A stretch of 64,000 nucleotides of DNA from NCBI RefSeq assembly GCF_007754155.1, contig NZ_CP037423.1:1674001-1738000 (forward strand). The letters are read 5' to 3'. The stretch is from Stieleria neptunia (lineage in GTDB: Bacteria > Planctomycetota > Planctomycetia > Pirellulales > Pirellulaceae). The translations under genes were made by a program, and so were the position numbers. The notes under the pieces were generated by a model, which saw only the letters and a program-made list of their open reading frames with translations, searched no databases and was not told the origin of the DNA. Shown in pieces: positions 9,701 through 17,115 of the stretch (position 1 is its first letter; each line of letters starts with the position of its first letter).

Positions 9701-11573
9701 CTCGGATCGCCGCCTCGGCGTCGGCCAATTGGCCCGCCGCCGCGTGCATCATCGCCAGGGTGCGCAAGTTTTGGACGGTCGGATCGGCGGATTGTTGCTG
9801 TGCGATTTGTTGCTCCAGCGTGCCGGCTTGCTGATACGTCGCGATCCGATCTTTCAACAACTGTTCTTGCTCGTCAGGCGTCTCGGCGATGTTTGCCGCC
9901 GCGTCCAGCCGAGAGATCGCTTCGTCGTAGAGCTCGGCGTCGCGCAGGTTCTGCGCGAACCGCAACTCTTGGGGAAACGTCAGATCCAGTTCCGATGCCT
10001 CGCGCCAAGCCGTCAGGGAGCGTTCGTCTTCCTTGAAGGTGGCGAAGATCTCGGCCAGGCGGACCAGCGAGTCACGGCTGCGACGGTCACCCTCGGCGAT
10101 CGAATTCCAGGTCTCGATCGCTTCGTCTTTTCTGTCCAGACGAAACAGGTATTCCCCCAAGTACTCGCGATACTGTGGTGAATCGGGATCGACCTGGATG
10201 GCTTGCTGGTAGAGCCCGATGGCATCGTCTTTTCGATCGATTCCACGCATCCGATCGGCGATCTGCGACAGCGTGACGGCGTCATCCTCGCGGCGATCGG
10301 CCAATTGTTGCCAAACCCCGGCGGCGGCATCGCGCCGCGCCGCGAGTGGTCGATCGTCGTCTTCCAGAAGTATCTGCCCCCAACGAATCAGGTAGTCGGG
10401 ATTGTCGGGATCTTGTTCGGCAAGCTGTTCGAATTGATCGGCCGCGGCGGCCATGTCGCCCTGGTTGACCAAGACGTCGATCAGCGCCAAACGCACGTCG
10501 GCGTCTTCGGGTGCCCGTTCGGCTGCCCTGCGCAACGTCTCGGCCGCTTCGTCGATGCGTCGCGCGGAAACCAGGATGCGTCCCAGTCGAACCTGCAGCG
10601 CCAAATCATCGGGCGAACCGGCCAGTTTTTGTTGGTAATAGTTCGCCAAGGCGTCGTAGTCACCGGATTTCAGGAACCCTTCCTCGATCCGGTTGCGGAC
10701 ATCGCTGTACAGCCAACTGCCCGGGCGGAGCCGTGCCAGGATTGCCTCCAGAGCTTCGGTGCACTGCTCGGTCTGTCCGAGTCGCCGTCGCATTTCGGCG
10801 GCCTGGACCGCGAACGCGATCTTCTCGTCGTCTTTCCGCGCGGTCTTGGCAAGGCGCTCGAATCGCTGCAGGGCTTCGGAGACGTTGCCTTCGTCGGCCA
10901 GCGTGCCGGCGATCTGCCCGCCGACCCGCGTGTCGCCTGGAAACAGCGCTTCGAGCTTTTGCCAAACCTCGATTGCCTTTTCGCTTTGTCCGGCGCGGCT
11001 GTAGATTCGGCCCAGTTCGGTGAAGATCGGTAGTGCTTCGTTGCGAGCGGGTTGTCGTTCGATCGCCCGCTCCAGTGCCGCGGCCGCTTTTTCGGTCTGG
11101 CCGACCGCCAGCAGCGACCGCCCCAGGAAGTAGCTGCTGGCGTAGTCATCGCCCAGCAGGGATTCGGCTTTGGCAAAGGCCTCGGCCGCGAGTGCCTGGC
11201 GACCGCGTTGAGCCTGCAGCAAACCCAAGATCATCCGCTGCCGGCCGGCGTCGGGGGCATCATCGGGGACGTCCAGCGAGGCGATGAAATCGTCCAGCGA
11301 TCCGTTTTGGACGTGGAATCCGTAAACCCGATCCAGCGCGGTTCCGGGGCGTGGACGGCGCAGCAGCACCTGCAGAAACTTTTCGGCGGTCGCACGTTCT
11401 TGATCGGAGACCCTCGTCTGTTCCGCAGGATCCGAATCCTGCGCCTGGGCGGAAGGTAGCGAGGGGGGAATTGAGGCAAAAACGAGGGTGCAAACGAAGA
11501 AAACCCAAGCACGCGGCGAACAAATTTCTGCAATCACGCTCTCTAATCTCCCGGCGAGGAATCGTTTTCGCAT
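3753..11573 (-). CDS. Giant exported tetratricopeptide-repeat protein
   Basis: A protein of about 2,606 residues. The start chosen is the ATG at 11573, because it gives a clean signal peptide: MRKRF, then a hydrophobic core (WVFFVCTLVFASI), then a PSAQAQ cleavage site. An upstream in-frame ATG at 11633 would add 20 residues. Helical TPR units occupy most of the chain; good examples are at roughly residues 90-230, 320-560 and 600-900, with patterns such as LGRIxxxxGQxxKAIExWxK. Low-complexity Ser/Thr/Tyr-rich patches interrupt them near residues 1020-1060. TPRs are protein-interaction scaffolds. No catalytic domain is recognised, so the role is unknown: probably periplasmic or cell-envelope assembly. 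The gene stands alone with no operon partner. Confidence 0.85.
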   Translation of the reverse strand: MRKRFLAGRLESVIAEICSPRAWVFFVCTLVFASIPPSLPSAQAQDSDPAEQTRVSDQERATAEKFLQVLLRRPRPGTALDRVYGFHVQNGSLDDFIASLDVPDDAPDAGRQRMILGLLQAQRGRQALAAEAFAKAESLLGDDYASSYFLGRSLLAVGQTEKAAAALERAIERQPARNEALPIFTELGRIYSRAGQSEKAIEVWQKLEALFPGDTRVGGQIAGTLADEGNVSEALQRFERLAKTARKDDEKIAFAVQAAEMRRRLGQTEQCTEALEAILARLRPGSWLYSDVRNRIEEGFLKSGDYDALANYYQQKLAGSPDDLALQVRLGRILVSARRIDEAAETLRRAAERAPEDADVRLALIDVLVNQGDMAAAADQFEQLAEQDPDNPDYLIRWGQILLEDDDRPLAARRDAAAGVWQQLADRREDDAVTLSQIADRMRGIDRKDDAIGLYQQAIQVDPDSPQYREYLGEYLFRLDRKDEAIETWNSIAEGDRRSRDSLVRLAEIFATFKEDERSLTAWREASELDLTFPQELRFAQNLRDAELYDEAISRLDAAANIAETPDEQEQLLKDRIATYQQAGTLEQQIAQQQSADPTVQNLRTLAMMHAAAGQLADAEAAIRDAIEQQPDAPSVLLVAAEISERQNRFADAAATFQKLARVDVRFQTNYLQRVADLQMRLGQVDQAMQTCDALIDANPASPESYQFLARLALRAGRDDQAFTALRRAMNVAPRDNGPRRMLASAFADRYRTEEAVELYWQAMRYEPEADDRIGLVKQLAPLYDRQNEMDTLIGRIEQSAADDVDNRTLQLMIAAAHEAVQDYGAARKAIDRLLAGQPRDVSLLEAMVRLSDMADDVAMAAEFQERIVALADTPENRFKLVQLQLDAGMIDIKSALSDRISLASDPTRLGSMIRSAVRRGDRSTAIAICEEAVRRDPGLWDVKLMLAQLLLYERGDDETLDGDENTFPAPHRRAIDLAAELRKLDLPLDALPPTARTQTARTSSSTSRPPGYATSPNRWTGSSYTLARNYRVGRYASSNYSSMSSSYSTTDPSSFGHARVLAAAVEMVAIAKRFPSDEAKAKIDALIEQTVALPAVDQIEDANLIWEHRALRSIAGSVTSTTTSRPASGDDKELTEKLNWRLAELDPKEGAVSLRSMLTGKIRSAAQNESSSGDNAAPADTDSTLTEKQLQLVLDLYEQAQVDAAASGNSGRSTSWSTLADYRVILSSHFNAVGDTTRANEYALQPPPADASLNEILTAMSYYLNVNQVDQADALVERLMPAVRDDTTGKSVTWSTVSGTAGHLVTSGPHGADFVERHRLAILDAVLAQAIEHNSVAARRSTALSNGTLNTYVRSSQNSYSSFQVKAPLSLHLLNQQIINELSSLMPSSQSNGQPRGINVSDEVIAHLDRPLAGASVHEQKTRRVLAAFACWWMKRPQECYSRISQLAREFPDDVDLRIEQARLASELSQPRVALETLDSFDPLDSGMLVRKEMAALNLASQLGDVERAKQAAERLFGMRMDTRTQLALADQLRRLGMNDKATAMLRRLRGGRARDERTELQIANAFLANDDQEAAAEVAYTVLKKLNSGRGSSSNSAYYRRQAVSILKNAKRLDPLIEQAKRRVAAAPASVRARMELAELYTAAGKQQDASALWSEIAKSKPNDPNQLLARAAALYKANQFTKSAEMYLDAFEKEPQLISRHVYEMTRAVERGGHYDAMFERLMKIDPEAIQSYRFNTLINVGRRKPYTDAKRRFVAHALKNSQVKRDFYRYIDSIPAPDREKIPEIRQTMIEVICSPDAFTTTSSTWRVTSRSSGGTAKGPLKEIMTLLRSDDEARERFDEAAEQARQDTSLAPSSRFLSALVDAADDDKRDAAVESIRELMSSDAIVAAKGGDTLAISGGLLWQGGQVLESVADFKDKNALLISIYQAAAIDPNVSGTDMRFSVGARLVNVLAKDGQKPRARNVLLDAYAKTDHSADDQYNPGYGDYQEIQAYQSIAEKLNEIGFPIDALIIFQQLIASPERFAKAKRWGGGLSIDDAKKLAEQASERITPESSAEYLDVLRESIDAPDDELALRLLDLPLEVMVNADIDPALQIAIDSAAQSDAGRETLQSFYDSLASISAKRSQDWSIPAAQLLIALKIRPDDVDGLADTLTERLPDVATIRDATDTPQATALQPLTGLFVVASAASKSDSATAEQIAENVGSYLRVLAETLQKPGLNLAIASLGGDDASLAALLDSIQTSSESGAPRTILQLHACLKIARIAAKRGDIQTSARALNLALQNGPPIRSIGGGTDAFTINTNQNAPPSPVDDGTDELTPRLLELVDLYSDLTGKQLGRREPNADLALDADELDQDIWRSLDQALRAVVLPSGQPGMVYPYAKRIASRTSYDNYSSNEDLSPHSVSIAMSRVAAIAGTSDTLLDLIASRIESAADKKEAAAILVDAALARVVQADGDGDALTEALERFTESVDPILPSAEAPATAREQLSTISSQVQQESHKKSDNIDLMVRTLVPLIAKTDGITAAHRAQAEELFERTARLIESDSYTANRHREIVRRIREKVLSGEEKPDGHSDVQHADSETVLGQQLDAIKRWFLGGGG

Positions 11574-11709
11574 CCGCCACCAGTATGACGGACCCACGGG
11601 CGGAGGGGACGCAAGACAGGGCGAATTCCGCACAAAGAAAGGGCGCCAATTGCGGAGGCTGGTTTTCCTGGCCTCACGGCCAAGGTAAAACGAGCAAAAC
11701 GACCAACAC

Positions 11710-11745
11710 GCCCCCGTAGCTCAGGGGATAGAGCACAGCTTTCCT
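11710..11745 (+). pseudogene. 5' half of host tRNA-Arg(CCU), interrupted (attL)
   Basis: GCCCCCG acceptor strand, the D arm (GCTC / GAGC), and the 5' anticodon stem and loop CAGCT-TTCCT are present. The sequence then departs from a tRNA at 11746. Joined to 26447-26483 it makes a complete 73-nt cloverleaf with anticodon CCU. This marks the left junction of the integrated element. Confidence 0.9.
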
Positions 11746-11810
11746 CAAACAGGTTTCAAGTTGCAAAGATTGCCCTGATACCCGTAAAAGCCGCCTAAAA
11801 TGGCGGTAAC

Positions 11811-11884
11811 GTCCGCGTAGCTCAGTTGGATAGAGCGGAGCTTTCCTAAAGCTTAGGTCGCGTGTTCGAGTCACGCCGTGGACG
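11811..11884 (+). tRNA. tRNA-Arg (anticodon CCU), element-borne
   Basis: A complete 74-nt cloverleaf. The acceptor is GTCCGCG / CGTGGAC, the D stem GCTC / GAGC, the anticodon stem GAGCT / AGCTT with loop TTCCTAA (anticodon CCT), the T stem GCGTG / CACGC with loop TTCGAGT, and the discriminator base G. No CCA is encoded. It lies inside the element, 66 bp from the attL core, and has the same anticodon loop as the tRNA gene the element destroyed while the acceptor and T stems differ. It therefore most likely compensates for the interrupted host gene. Confidence 0.95.
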
Positions 11885-11910
11885 CTGTGAGAGTTGATTT
11901 TTCGGCCAGT

Positions 11911-11968
11911 GGGGTAGCTCCCCGCGCGACGTGGCCGGCTGCGGTGCGAATCCTCTGCCGCGGCCGGC
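11911..11968 (+). promoter_or_regulatory. Two stable hairpins between tRNA and first element gene
   Basis: GGGG-TAGCT-CCCC (11911-11923) is followed by a long stem, GCCGGC-T-GCGG paired with CCGC-G-GCCGGC (11934-11968, 13-nt loop). They sit just downstream of the tRNA and 35 bp upstream of the first coding sequence. They could process or terminate the tRNA transcript, or control the leader of the gene at 12003. There is no U-tract. Confidence 0.4.
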
Positions 11969-12002
11969 TGCGTCAGCCGATGCTTAAAACGAGGATGATT
12001 TG

Positions 12003-12794
12003 ATGAGCGAGTTAACGAAAGTCGCACAGGCGGCGGTCAAGTGTTTTCAACTGCTGCCGATTGTCCGGCAGAAATCACGTATTTCGCTGGGCGATCTTTT
12101 CGAGCAATCGGACCTGCCCCGCATCGCGTCACTGCGGTTGCTGGAACTTAAAACCGTTGTTGCGTGCGCTGACGAGATCGCGGATTGCCTGACTGACGAT
12201 CTGGCCTATCCGATGCGAGCCGCGGTGGTTGCTGACGCATCGCAGAAACGCCCCGAAAAGCTGCCGGCGGAGTTTACATGTTGCCTGGAATCGGCGGTCC
12301 CGACTGTCAATCTGATGTTGTGGCGATTCTATGAATCCGTTTCGGATTCACCGGAATCGAAAAACGGTCTGGCATGCTTACTACTTGAACCAGTCGCGAA
12401 AGACATCGAAGAAGCGTCGACAAAGGTAGCGGCGGGAACGGTGCAACTGGCAGCGGTGATTCTCGAAAGTCTGGTTTCTGCGATCGACGCAACCGGCTAC
12501 TCCGACGATGACTTCCGCCTGTTTGCCGGAGCGGTGCAAAGAGAGTGCGCGGCGTTTGATGCAGTGGCACCCACATTAGCATTGCCGGAGCGTCCAGCAA
12601 AAAACAGCAGTCGCAAGCGATACGACTGGAATAAGGTTTACGCTGAGGCGCTGGTCATCATTCAGAACGAGCCCGAAGCGCTCGGCATGGATTGTGCGAA
12701 GTGGGCACGCAAACTGGGCGTCAAAAGGACGACTTTTGGCGAGTCCCCTGCATGGAAACAGATCCAGGGGCTTCAACTCGCTCACAGAATGTGA
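12003..12794 (+). CDS. Hypothetical element protein
   Basis: 263 residues from the ATG at 12003 (a TTG codon lies one codon upstream; GAGG is at 11991). I do not recognise a family. The first half is helical and moderately hydrophobic. The C-terminus contains NKVYAEALVIIQNEP followed by a segment (CAKWARKLGVKRTTFGESPAWK) that reads like a helix-turn-helix for DNA binding. As the first gene after the left attachment site, it could be a regulator or accessory factor. The stop codon lies inside the first arm of a hairpin. Confidence 0.6.
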   Translation: MSELTKVAQAAVKCFQLLPIVRQKSRISLGDLFEQSDLPRIASLRLLELKTVVACADEIADCLTDDLAYPMRAAVVADASQKRPEKLPAEFTCCLESAVPTVNLMLWRFYESVSDSPESKNGLACLLLEPVAKDIEEASTKVAAGTVQLAAVILESLVSAIDATGYSDDDFRLFAGAVQRECAAFDAVAPTLALPERPAKNSSRKRYDWNKVYAEALVIIQNEPEALGMDCAKWARKLGVKRTTFGESPAWKQIQGLQLAHRM

Positions 12795-12840
12795 CGGCAT
12801 TTTCTAACCGTCACTTTTCAATCGTAACCGTCACTTTTTT
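12791..12840 (+). terminator. Hairpin with two alternative 3' arms and T-runs
   Basis: GTGACGG (12791-12797) can pair with CCGTCAC at 12808-12814, followed by TTTT, or with a second CCGTCAC at 12828-12834, followed by TTTTTT. The 11-nt unit CCGTCACTTTT is thus repeated in tandem behind the first gene of the element. It looks like a duplicated intrinsic terminator, or a short iterated binding site. Confidence 0.5.
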
Positions 12841-12874
12841 AGCGGCTTCTCTTATAAGGAAAAGCCGCTTTTTT
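12841..12874. terminator. Intrinsic terminator
   Basis: AGCGGCTT (12841-12848) pairs with AAGCCGCT (12862-12869) and is followed by TTTTTT. A T-run also precedes the stem, so it could act weakly in both directions. Confidence 0.7.
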
Positions 12875-12927
12875 CGTTTTTTACCGTCCGTCACCGGAAT
12901 TCGATAGGGAGACACCTTCACTCGAAT

Positions 12928-13113
12928 TTGGACGGAGCAATGGGAACGACATACAGCGAAACGCCCGCCGGCTTAGTGGCGGTGCTGGTCGCAGCCAAAC
13001 GGACGGGAGACGCAACGCTAGCCGCTGCGATCACGGCCGAACTCAAGACCCGGTTCGACATCACGATAAAGGTCGGCCCGAAGTTTCTGACCCTGGCAGG
13101 GTCGCACAAGTGA
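12928..13113 (+). CDS. Small hypothetical protein
   Basis: Up to 61 residues from a TTG at 12928, or 57 from the ATG at 12940. The GGAG at 12934-12937 is too close to that ATG, so the start is uncertain. Composition is ordinary for a coding sequence. It overlaps the next start by four bases (GTGA), which supports translation of both in one operon. No family is recognised. Confidence 0.45.
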   Translation: MDGAMGTTYSETPAGLVAVLVAAKRTGDATLAAAITAELKTRFDITIKVGPKFLTLAGSHK

Positions 13114-13310
13114 TCCGGCTGGCACAGGACACCCAGGAAAGCAGCGTCCGGTTCTCGGTTGTTGAATCGCAGACTGACGCCCCGACGCCGCAAGCCTTCA
13201 TAGACGCCGCTGTCGCGGTGCTGCGTGCAGCACGGGAGCGACGGGAAGCGAAAGGCAAGACGACCACCAAGATACCACCGGCGACGGACTGCCGGCGGAA
13301 AGGAGTTTGA
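13110..13310 (+). CDS. Small hypothetical protein
   Basis: 66 residues from a GTG that overlaps the previous stop (GTGA). It has a helical Ala/Arg-rich middle (DAAVAVLRAARERREAKGK) and a basic tail. No family is recognised. It is supported mainly by the overlap and by its position in a run of small element genes. Confidence 0.4.
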   Translation: MIRLAQDTQESSVRFSVVESQTDAPTPQAFIDAAVAVLRAARERREAKGKTTTKIPPATDCRRKGV

Positions 13311-13395
13311 AAGCTGCCACACCGGCGAGGATGCCGGCGGGCAGCGTGTTGGTCAAGTTGTGGTGACTGGGACCAACAGAGCAAAGGAACCACCA

Positions 13396-13731
13396 ATGAG
13401 TCTATCACCATCATCCATCGCGGCAAGTCAAACGCCACTTTTTGACCACGGCCGACACGCCAAAGCGACCCGAGCCGCCGCGGCATCGGCCGCAAAAGAA
13501 AAGGCCCCGAATCGGCGAGAACAAATCTTGGCGTATGTCAAATCATGCGGCCCGGAGGGCTGTATTCGACATTCGATCGCAGATCACTTGCCGTGCCCAC
13601 TGTCCGGCGTCTGCGCCCCCGTGCTGGATCTTCTCCGTGATGGCGTCCTGATCGAGGACGGACGCAAGCGGATGTCGCCCTATGGCAGCATGGCAGCGGT
13701 GATCGTCTGCAAGGAGGCCGCGGAAAGATGA
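13396..13731 (+). CDS. Hypothetical winged-helix-like protein
   Basis: 111 residues from the ATG at 13396, preceded by AAAGGA. Residues 45-100 (REQILAYVKSCGPEGCIRHSIADHLPCPLS..., then VLDLLRDGVLIEDGRKR) have the spacing of a winged-helix domain: a helix, a recognition-helix region, and a beta wing ending in DGRKR. This suggests DNA binding, although the call is structural and not based on a named family. It overlaps the next gene (ATGA). Confidence 0.6.
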   Translation: MSLSPSSIAASQTPLFDHGRHAKATRAAAASAAKEKAPNRREQILAYVKSCGPEGCIRHSIADHLPCPLSGVCAPVLDLLRDGVLIEDGRKRMSPYGSMAAVIVCKEAAER

Positions 13732-14180
13732 TCGCACTACCGAACGACCAGCCCGAGCGGCACTTCCTGACCGTGGAAGAGATCCGCACCCAGGCGGCCG
13801 ACTATCCGACCGTCCGCATGGTCACGGGTGAGCAATTCCACGTCGATCAAAACGGTCTGCTGATGTTCGGCAATCCGTATCGCATCCGCGAAAAACCGTC
13901 TCCCGAATTGGTCGCGATCTGCCTGCGATGGTTGGAACGTGCGGAAAAGATCAAAACGCCGGGACTCAATTCATACGGACTGAAACATGCGGTTGAGCGG
14001 TGGGCCGGTGAATACGTGAGCAATGGCGCGTTCATTCTTGCCGCCCATGAACTCGGCTTCCGAATGATCCCCGATGATCGCACCTGGCGTGCGACGCTGA
14101 ACGTCGACGTCGGGATCAGCCGGCGTTGGTATCACAAGCAACCGGAATCTTTGTATTACAGTGATGGAGTAGGAGCGTGA
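13728..14180 (+). CDS. Hypothetical element protein
   Basis: 150 residues, translationally coupled on both sides (ATGA overlap upstream, GTGA overlap downstream). The chain is mixed alpha/beta with no signal or membrane segment. The segment from about residue 78 (KTPGLNSYGLKHAVERWA, then YVSNGAFILAAHELGF) resembles proteins that accompany primase-helicases in mobile elements, which I infer from position only. Function is unknown, possibly replication-associated. Confidence 0.65.
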   Translation: MIALPNDQPERHFLTVEEIRTQAADYPTVRMVTGEQFHVDQNGLLMFGNPYRIREKPSPELVAICLRWLERAEKIKTPGLNSYGLKHAVERWAGEYVSNGAFILAAHELGFRMIPDDRTWRATLNVDVGISRRWYHKQPESLYYSDGVGA

Positions 14181-16495
14181 GCACCGTATCAAACACGCCG
14201 GCCAATGCCTCGCCGCGACGTTCAACCGACGTTGCGGAGTTTCTTAAAGCGATTCACCCCGACGGCGTTTACGAAATTCGCATTTTCGAGACGCCGGACA
14301 AAAAAGGCGGATCGTTCAAGGCAACGGCAAGCGGCTATTACAACGATGCTGACGCAGCTGCGTCCCACGTCCGGCAATGGTCCCGCGTTGAACCGCCGGG
14401 AATTTATGTCACCATCAATCCAGTCGATGACTCACTGCTGGCGAGATCGGCCAACAAGATCGTCTTTCGAGCAAAACACGCAACCGCTGACGGTGACATC
14501 CAACGCCGGCGTTGGATCTTCATTGACATTGACCCGGTTCGACCGTCGGGAATCTCCGCAACTAAAGAAGAGTCTGACGCGGCTGTTGCGAAATGCCGCG
14601 AAATCTACGACTGGCTGAAAGGCCGCGACTGGCCAGAGCCTATTCGGGCAATGTCGGGCAACGGCACCTACCTTTTCTATCGTGTCGATCTGCCGAACGA
14701 CAATGAATCAGAGAAGCTAGTTCAATCATTCATCAATGCGGTTGCCGATCGTTTTACAGATGAGTTTGTTGACATCGACCGCAAGGTGTTCAACGCCTCG
14801 CGAGTGGCGAAGATCGGCGGAACGTGGGCACGCAAAGGTGAGAACCTGGCGGGCATCGATGGCATTGAAGATCGCCCGCACCGCCAATCGGTGTTCGTCA
14901 CTCCCGAAACGATCGAAACCGTTGAGCGTGATCTGATTCAATCAGTGATCGACGAGACCGCCGCACAGAAACCAGGTGGCACGTTGACGTTTGACGCTCC
15001 GCAATCACTTTCGGCGAATGTTTCGCAGTCGCCCGAATCGGTGAAACCGATTGCTTCCAATCAGCTGCGATGCCAACGCTACGTTGACAGGATCGACGGT
15101 GCAATTGAAGGGCAGAGCGGATCTAGTCAAACGCTAAAGGTCGCCTGCGTTATCGCACGCTTCGGATTGGACGAATCGCTCGGCTGGCCAATCATGCAAA
15201 CATTCAACCAGCGATGCCAGCCACCGTGGGATGAGAAGGACCTACGCCGAAAGCTTCAAGAAGGAATCAAGAAGGTCTGCGAAGAAGGTGTGTTTGGGAA
15301 GTTCGACGGAGAACCATCGCCAAGTGATCCAAGCGAGGCCAACAAAGAGAACCGCGGACCCTATTTCAAACTGATCGGCGCGGCCGAATTGGCAAACGGT
15401 GATTTCAAGCTGAACTATCTAATCCCCGGCATCATCGCCGAACGTCAACCGCTGATTATCGCCGGCCAATTCAAGTCGCTCAAAACGTCGATTGCGCTCG
15501 AGGTCGCGTTGTCGCTGGCATCGGGCACAAAATTTCTTGGTCGGTTCGAGATCCCAGAAAAGAAGCGTGTCTTGGTTCTCACTGCTGAAAGCGGGATGGC
15601 GACGGTTCAAGAAAGTTGTTTGCGGATTGCAAAGAGCCACTTTTTCGATTTGGCTGGACTTGAAGGAATGTTCACGGTCACTGATCGCGTCCCACGCCTG
15701 GCGAGTCTCGATCACGTCGGGGAACTCGGCCAGATTCTGCGGGATGGACAATTCGACGTTGTCATCGCGGACCCGGCGTACCTGATGATTGAAGGCGAGC
15801 AGGCCGGCAACCTGTTTTCGATGGGTGAGCAGCTGCGGGTCTTCTCGGAAATGGCCGCGGGGGCGAATTGCACCCCAGTACTGGTTCACCACGCCAAGAA
15901 AAACAACGTCAACGCCAGCGAATTCCAGCCGCTTGAATTGGTCGACATCGCATGGGCCGGGTTTGCTGAGTTTGCGCGCCAATGGCTCTTGCTGTCGCGA
16001 CAAGGCCGCTATGTCGAAGGATCGGGCGAACACCGATTGTGGATGAGCGTAGGCGGCTCTGCGGGGCATAACGGGTGCTGGGGGCTCGACATTGCCGAAG
16101 GCCACCCAGACGACGAAGGCGGCCGGCGATGGGACGTGACGGTGAGCAACGCCAGCGAATCCCGAGAACTTGCCGAGCAGCGAAAGGAAGAGGCCAAGGA
16201 ATCGAAAAAGCGGAAGGCCAACGAAAAAAATGCTCAAAAATTGCGAGATGCGTTTATCGGCGTTGGCCGCAATGGGCTCACCAAATCGGACGCATTCGAT
16301 CGAGCGGGGCTCAGTCACGGGGTGGCCGGCAAGAACGCATTGGCGTTCCTGATCGGCGACGACGTTCTGGAATCGTGCCAGGTCAAAAAAGCAAACGGCC
16401 AAGAATACGACGGCTACCGATTGACCACAAAAGAACGCGAGCGAGCCGACCGGGAGGAAAAAGAGAATGCTGATTTGCTCTCTCAGATGTCCTGA
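14177..16495 (+). CDS. Primase-helicase (AEP-like primase plus RecA-fold ATPase)
   Basis: 772 residues from a GTG overlapping the previous gene. The N-terminal third has the archaeo-eukaryotic primase pattern: the metal-binding FIDID (D117, D119), then MSGNGTYLFYRV near 159-170, then FNASRVAKIGGT near 205-216. A linker domain follows (about 296-372, ending WDEKDLRRKLQEGIKK). The C-terminal half is an AAA_25/RepA-like ATPase with a variant Walker A, GQFKSLKTS (430-438), where Leu replaces the usual Gly, and a Walker B-like VVIADP around 528-533. The tail is Lys/Glu-rich. The protein probably primes and unwinds element DNA at the iteron region directly downstream, so the element is likely to replicate after excision. 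Confidence 0.85.
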   Translation: MSTVSNTPANASPRRSTDVAEFLKAIHPDGVYEIRIFETPDKKGGSFKATASGYYNDADAAASHVRQWSRVEPPGIYVTINPVDDSLLARSANKIVFRAKHATADGDIQRRRWIFIDIDPVRPSGISATKEESDAAVAKCREIYDWLKGRDWPEPIRAMSGNGTYLFYRVDLPNDNESEKLVQSFINAVADRFTDEFVDIDRKVFNASRVAKIGGTWARKGENLAGIDGIEDRPHRQSVFVTPETIETVERDLIQSVIDETAAQKPGGTLTFDAPQSLSANVSQSPESVKPIASNQLRCQRYVDRIDGAIEGQSGSSQTLKVACVIARFGLDESLGWPIMQTFNQRCQPPWDEKDLRRKLQEGIKKVCEEGVFGKFDGEPSPSDPSEANKENRGPYFKLIGAAELANGDFKLNYLIPGIIAERQPLIIAGQFKSLKTSIALEVALSLASGTKFLGRFEIPEKKRVLVLTAESGMATVQESCLRIAKSHFFDLAGLEGMFTVTDRVPRLASLDHVGELGQILRDGQFDVVIADPAYLMIEGEQAGNLFSMGEQLRVFSEMAAGANCTPVLVHHAKKNNVNASEFQPLELVDIAWAGFAEFARQWLLLSRQGRYVEGSGEHRLWMSVGGSAGHNGCWGLDIAEGHPDDEGGRRWDVTVSNASESRELAEQRKEEAKESKKRKANEKNAQKLRDAFIGVGRNGLTKSDAFDRAGLSHGVAGKNALAFLIGDDVLESCQVKKANGQEYDGYRLTTKERERADREEKENADLLSQMS

Positions 16496-16503
16496 CCCCC
16501 CGT

Positions 16504-16768
16504 CACTCGGACACTCGGACTCACTCGGACACCAGTCGGACTTTTTCGCGTTGTCCGACTCATTCCACTCACTCGGACAACAACCCTATAGGGGTTGTCC
16601 GAGTGGTGTGTGTGAGAGTGTGTGAATCCGAGTGGTGTAAGGGTGGCGGTTTTTGTCCGAGTGAACGCAGGTAAATCAGAAACACTTTTTCAAAACGAAA
16701 AAGCAAAAACTGAAATCGCAAAAACGAAAAAACGGTTTTGCAAAAACGAAAACTGAAAAGCAAAAACA
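16504..16768. other. Candidate replication origin: iterons plus AT-rich tract
   Basis: The 9-mer CACTCGGAC occurs directly at 16504, 16512, 16522 and 16570, and inverted (GTCCGAGTG) at 16597 and 16655; shorter relatives are at 16534, 16553 and 16627. Two copies form an 11-bp dyad, CACTCGGACAA / TTGTCCGAGTG (16570-16605). From about 16675 to 16768 follows an A-rich stretch with repeated CAAAAAC / GAAAAA units, resembling a DNA-unwinding element. The order primase-helicase, iterons, AT-rich DNA matches plasmid and phage origins. This is inference from architecture. Confidence 0.6.
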
Positions 16769-16770
16769 CG

Positions 16771-17028
16771 ATGAGCGAAACCCGAGCACCTTATCGAACG
16801 CGCCGTGCGACACCACCGGAATCGATCCGTGTCGACGTCTCGTTGGCCCGCATCCAGCCGTTGATCGCGTCGGGCGACATCACAGCGGCATACCTGGCCC
16901 GACGCATCCACGGGGCGATTGTCGACACGCTGGCTGACGTGGCAGGCTCGGCGGTCGATGGCATCCCGCCCGATGACGTGGTTGTGAGCGTGAAGCCTGA
17001 CGACGCAGGTGAGGCCGGAGAGGCGTAG
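16771..17028 (+). CDS. Small hypothetical protein
   Basis: 85 residues from the ATG at 16771; no strong ribosome-binding site is visible in the A-rich leader. The N-terminus is Arg-rich, a helical middle (RIQPLIASGDITAAYLARRIHGAIVD) follows, and the tail is acidic. It is the first gene after the candidate origin and could be a small accessory or regulatory protein. No family is recognised. Confidence 0.5.
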   Translation: MSETRAPYRTRRATPPESIRVDVSLARIQPLIASGDITAAYLARRIHGAIVDTLADVAGSAVDGIPPDDVVVSVKPDDAGEAGEA

Positions 17029-17115
17029 GTACTACTTTGAGGTCCAACGCTCGGGCCTCCAAAGGGAACAGTCACAAAAATTAGTACTGTTGACCACTAA
17101 GAAGGAATTAACCCA

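Noticed and set aside
11885..11980. A further degenerate tRNA beside the element tRNA
   Set aside because: GGTAGCTC and GCGAATCC resemble D- and T-arm pieces, but no acceptor or anticodon stem can be formed; the sequence folds better as two simple hairpins.
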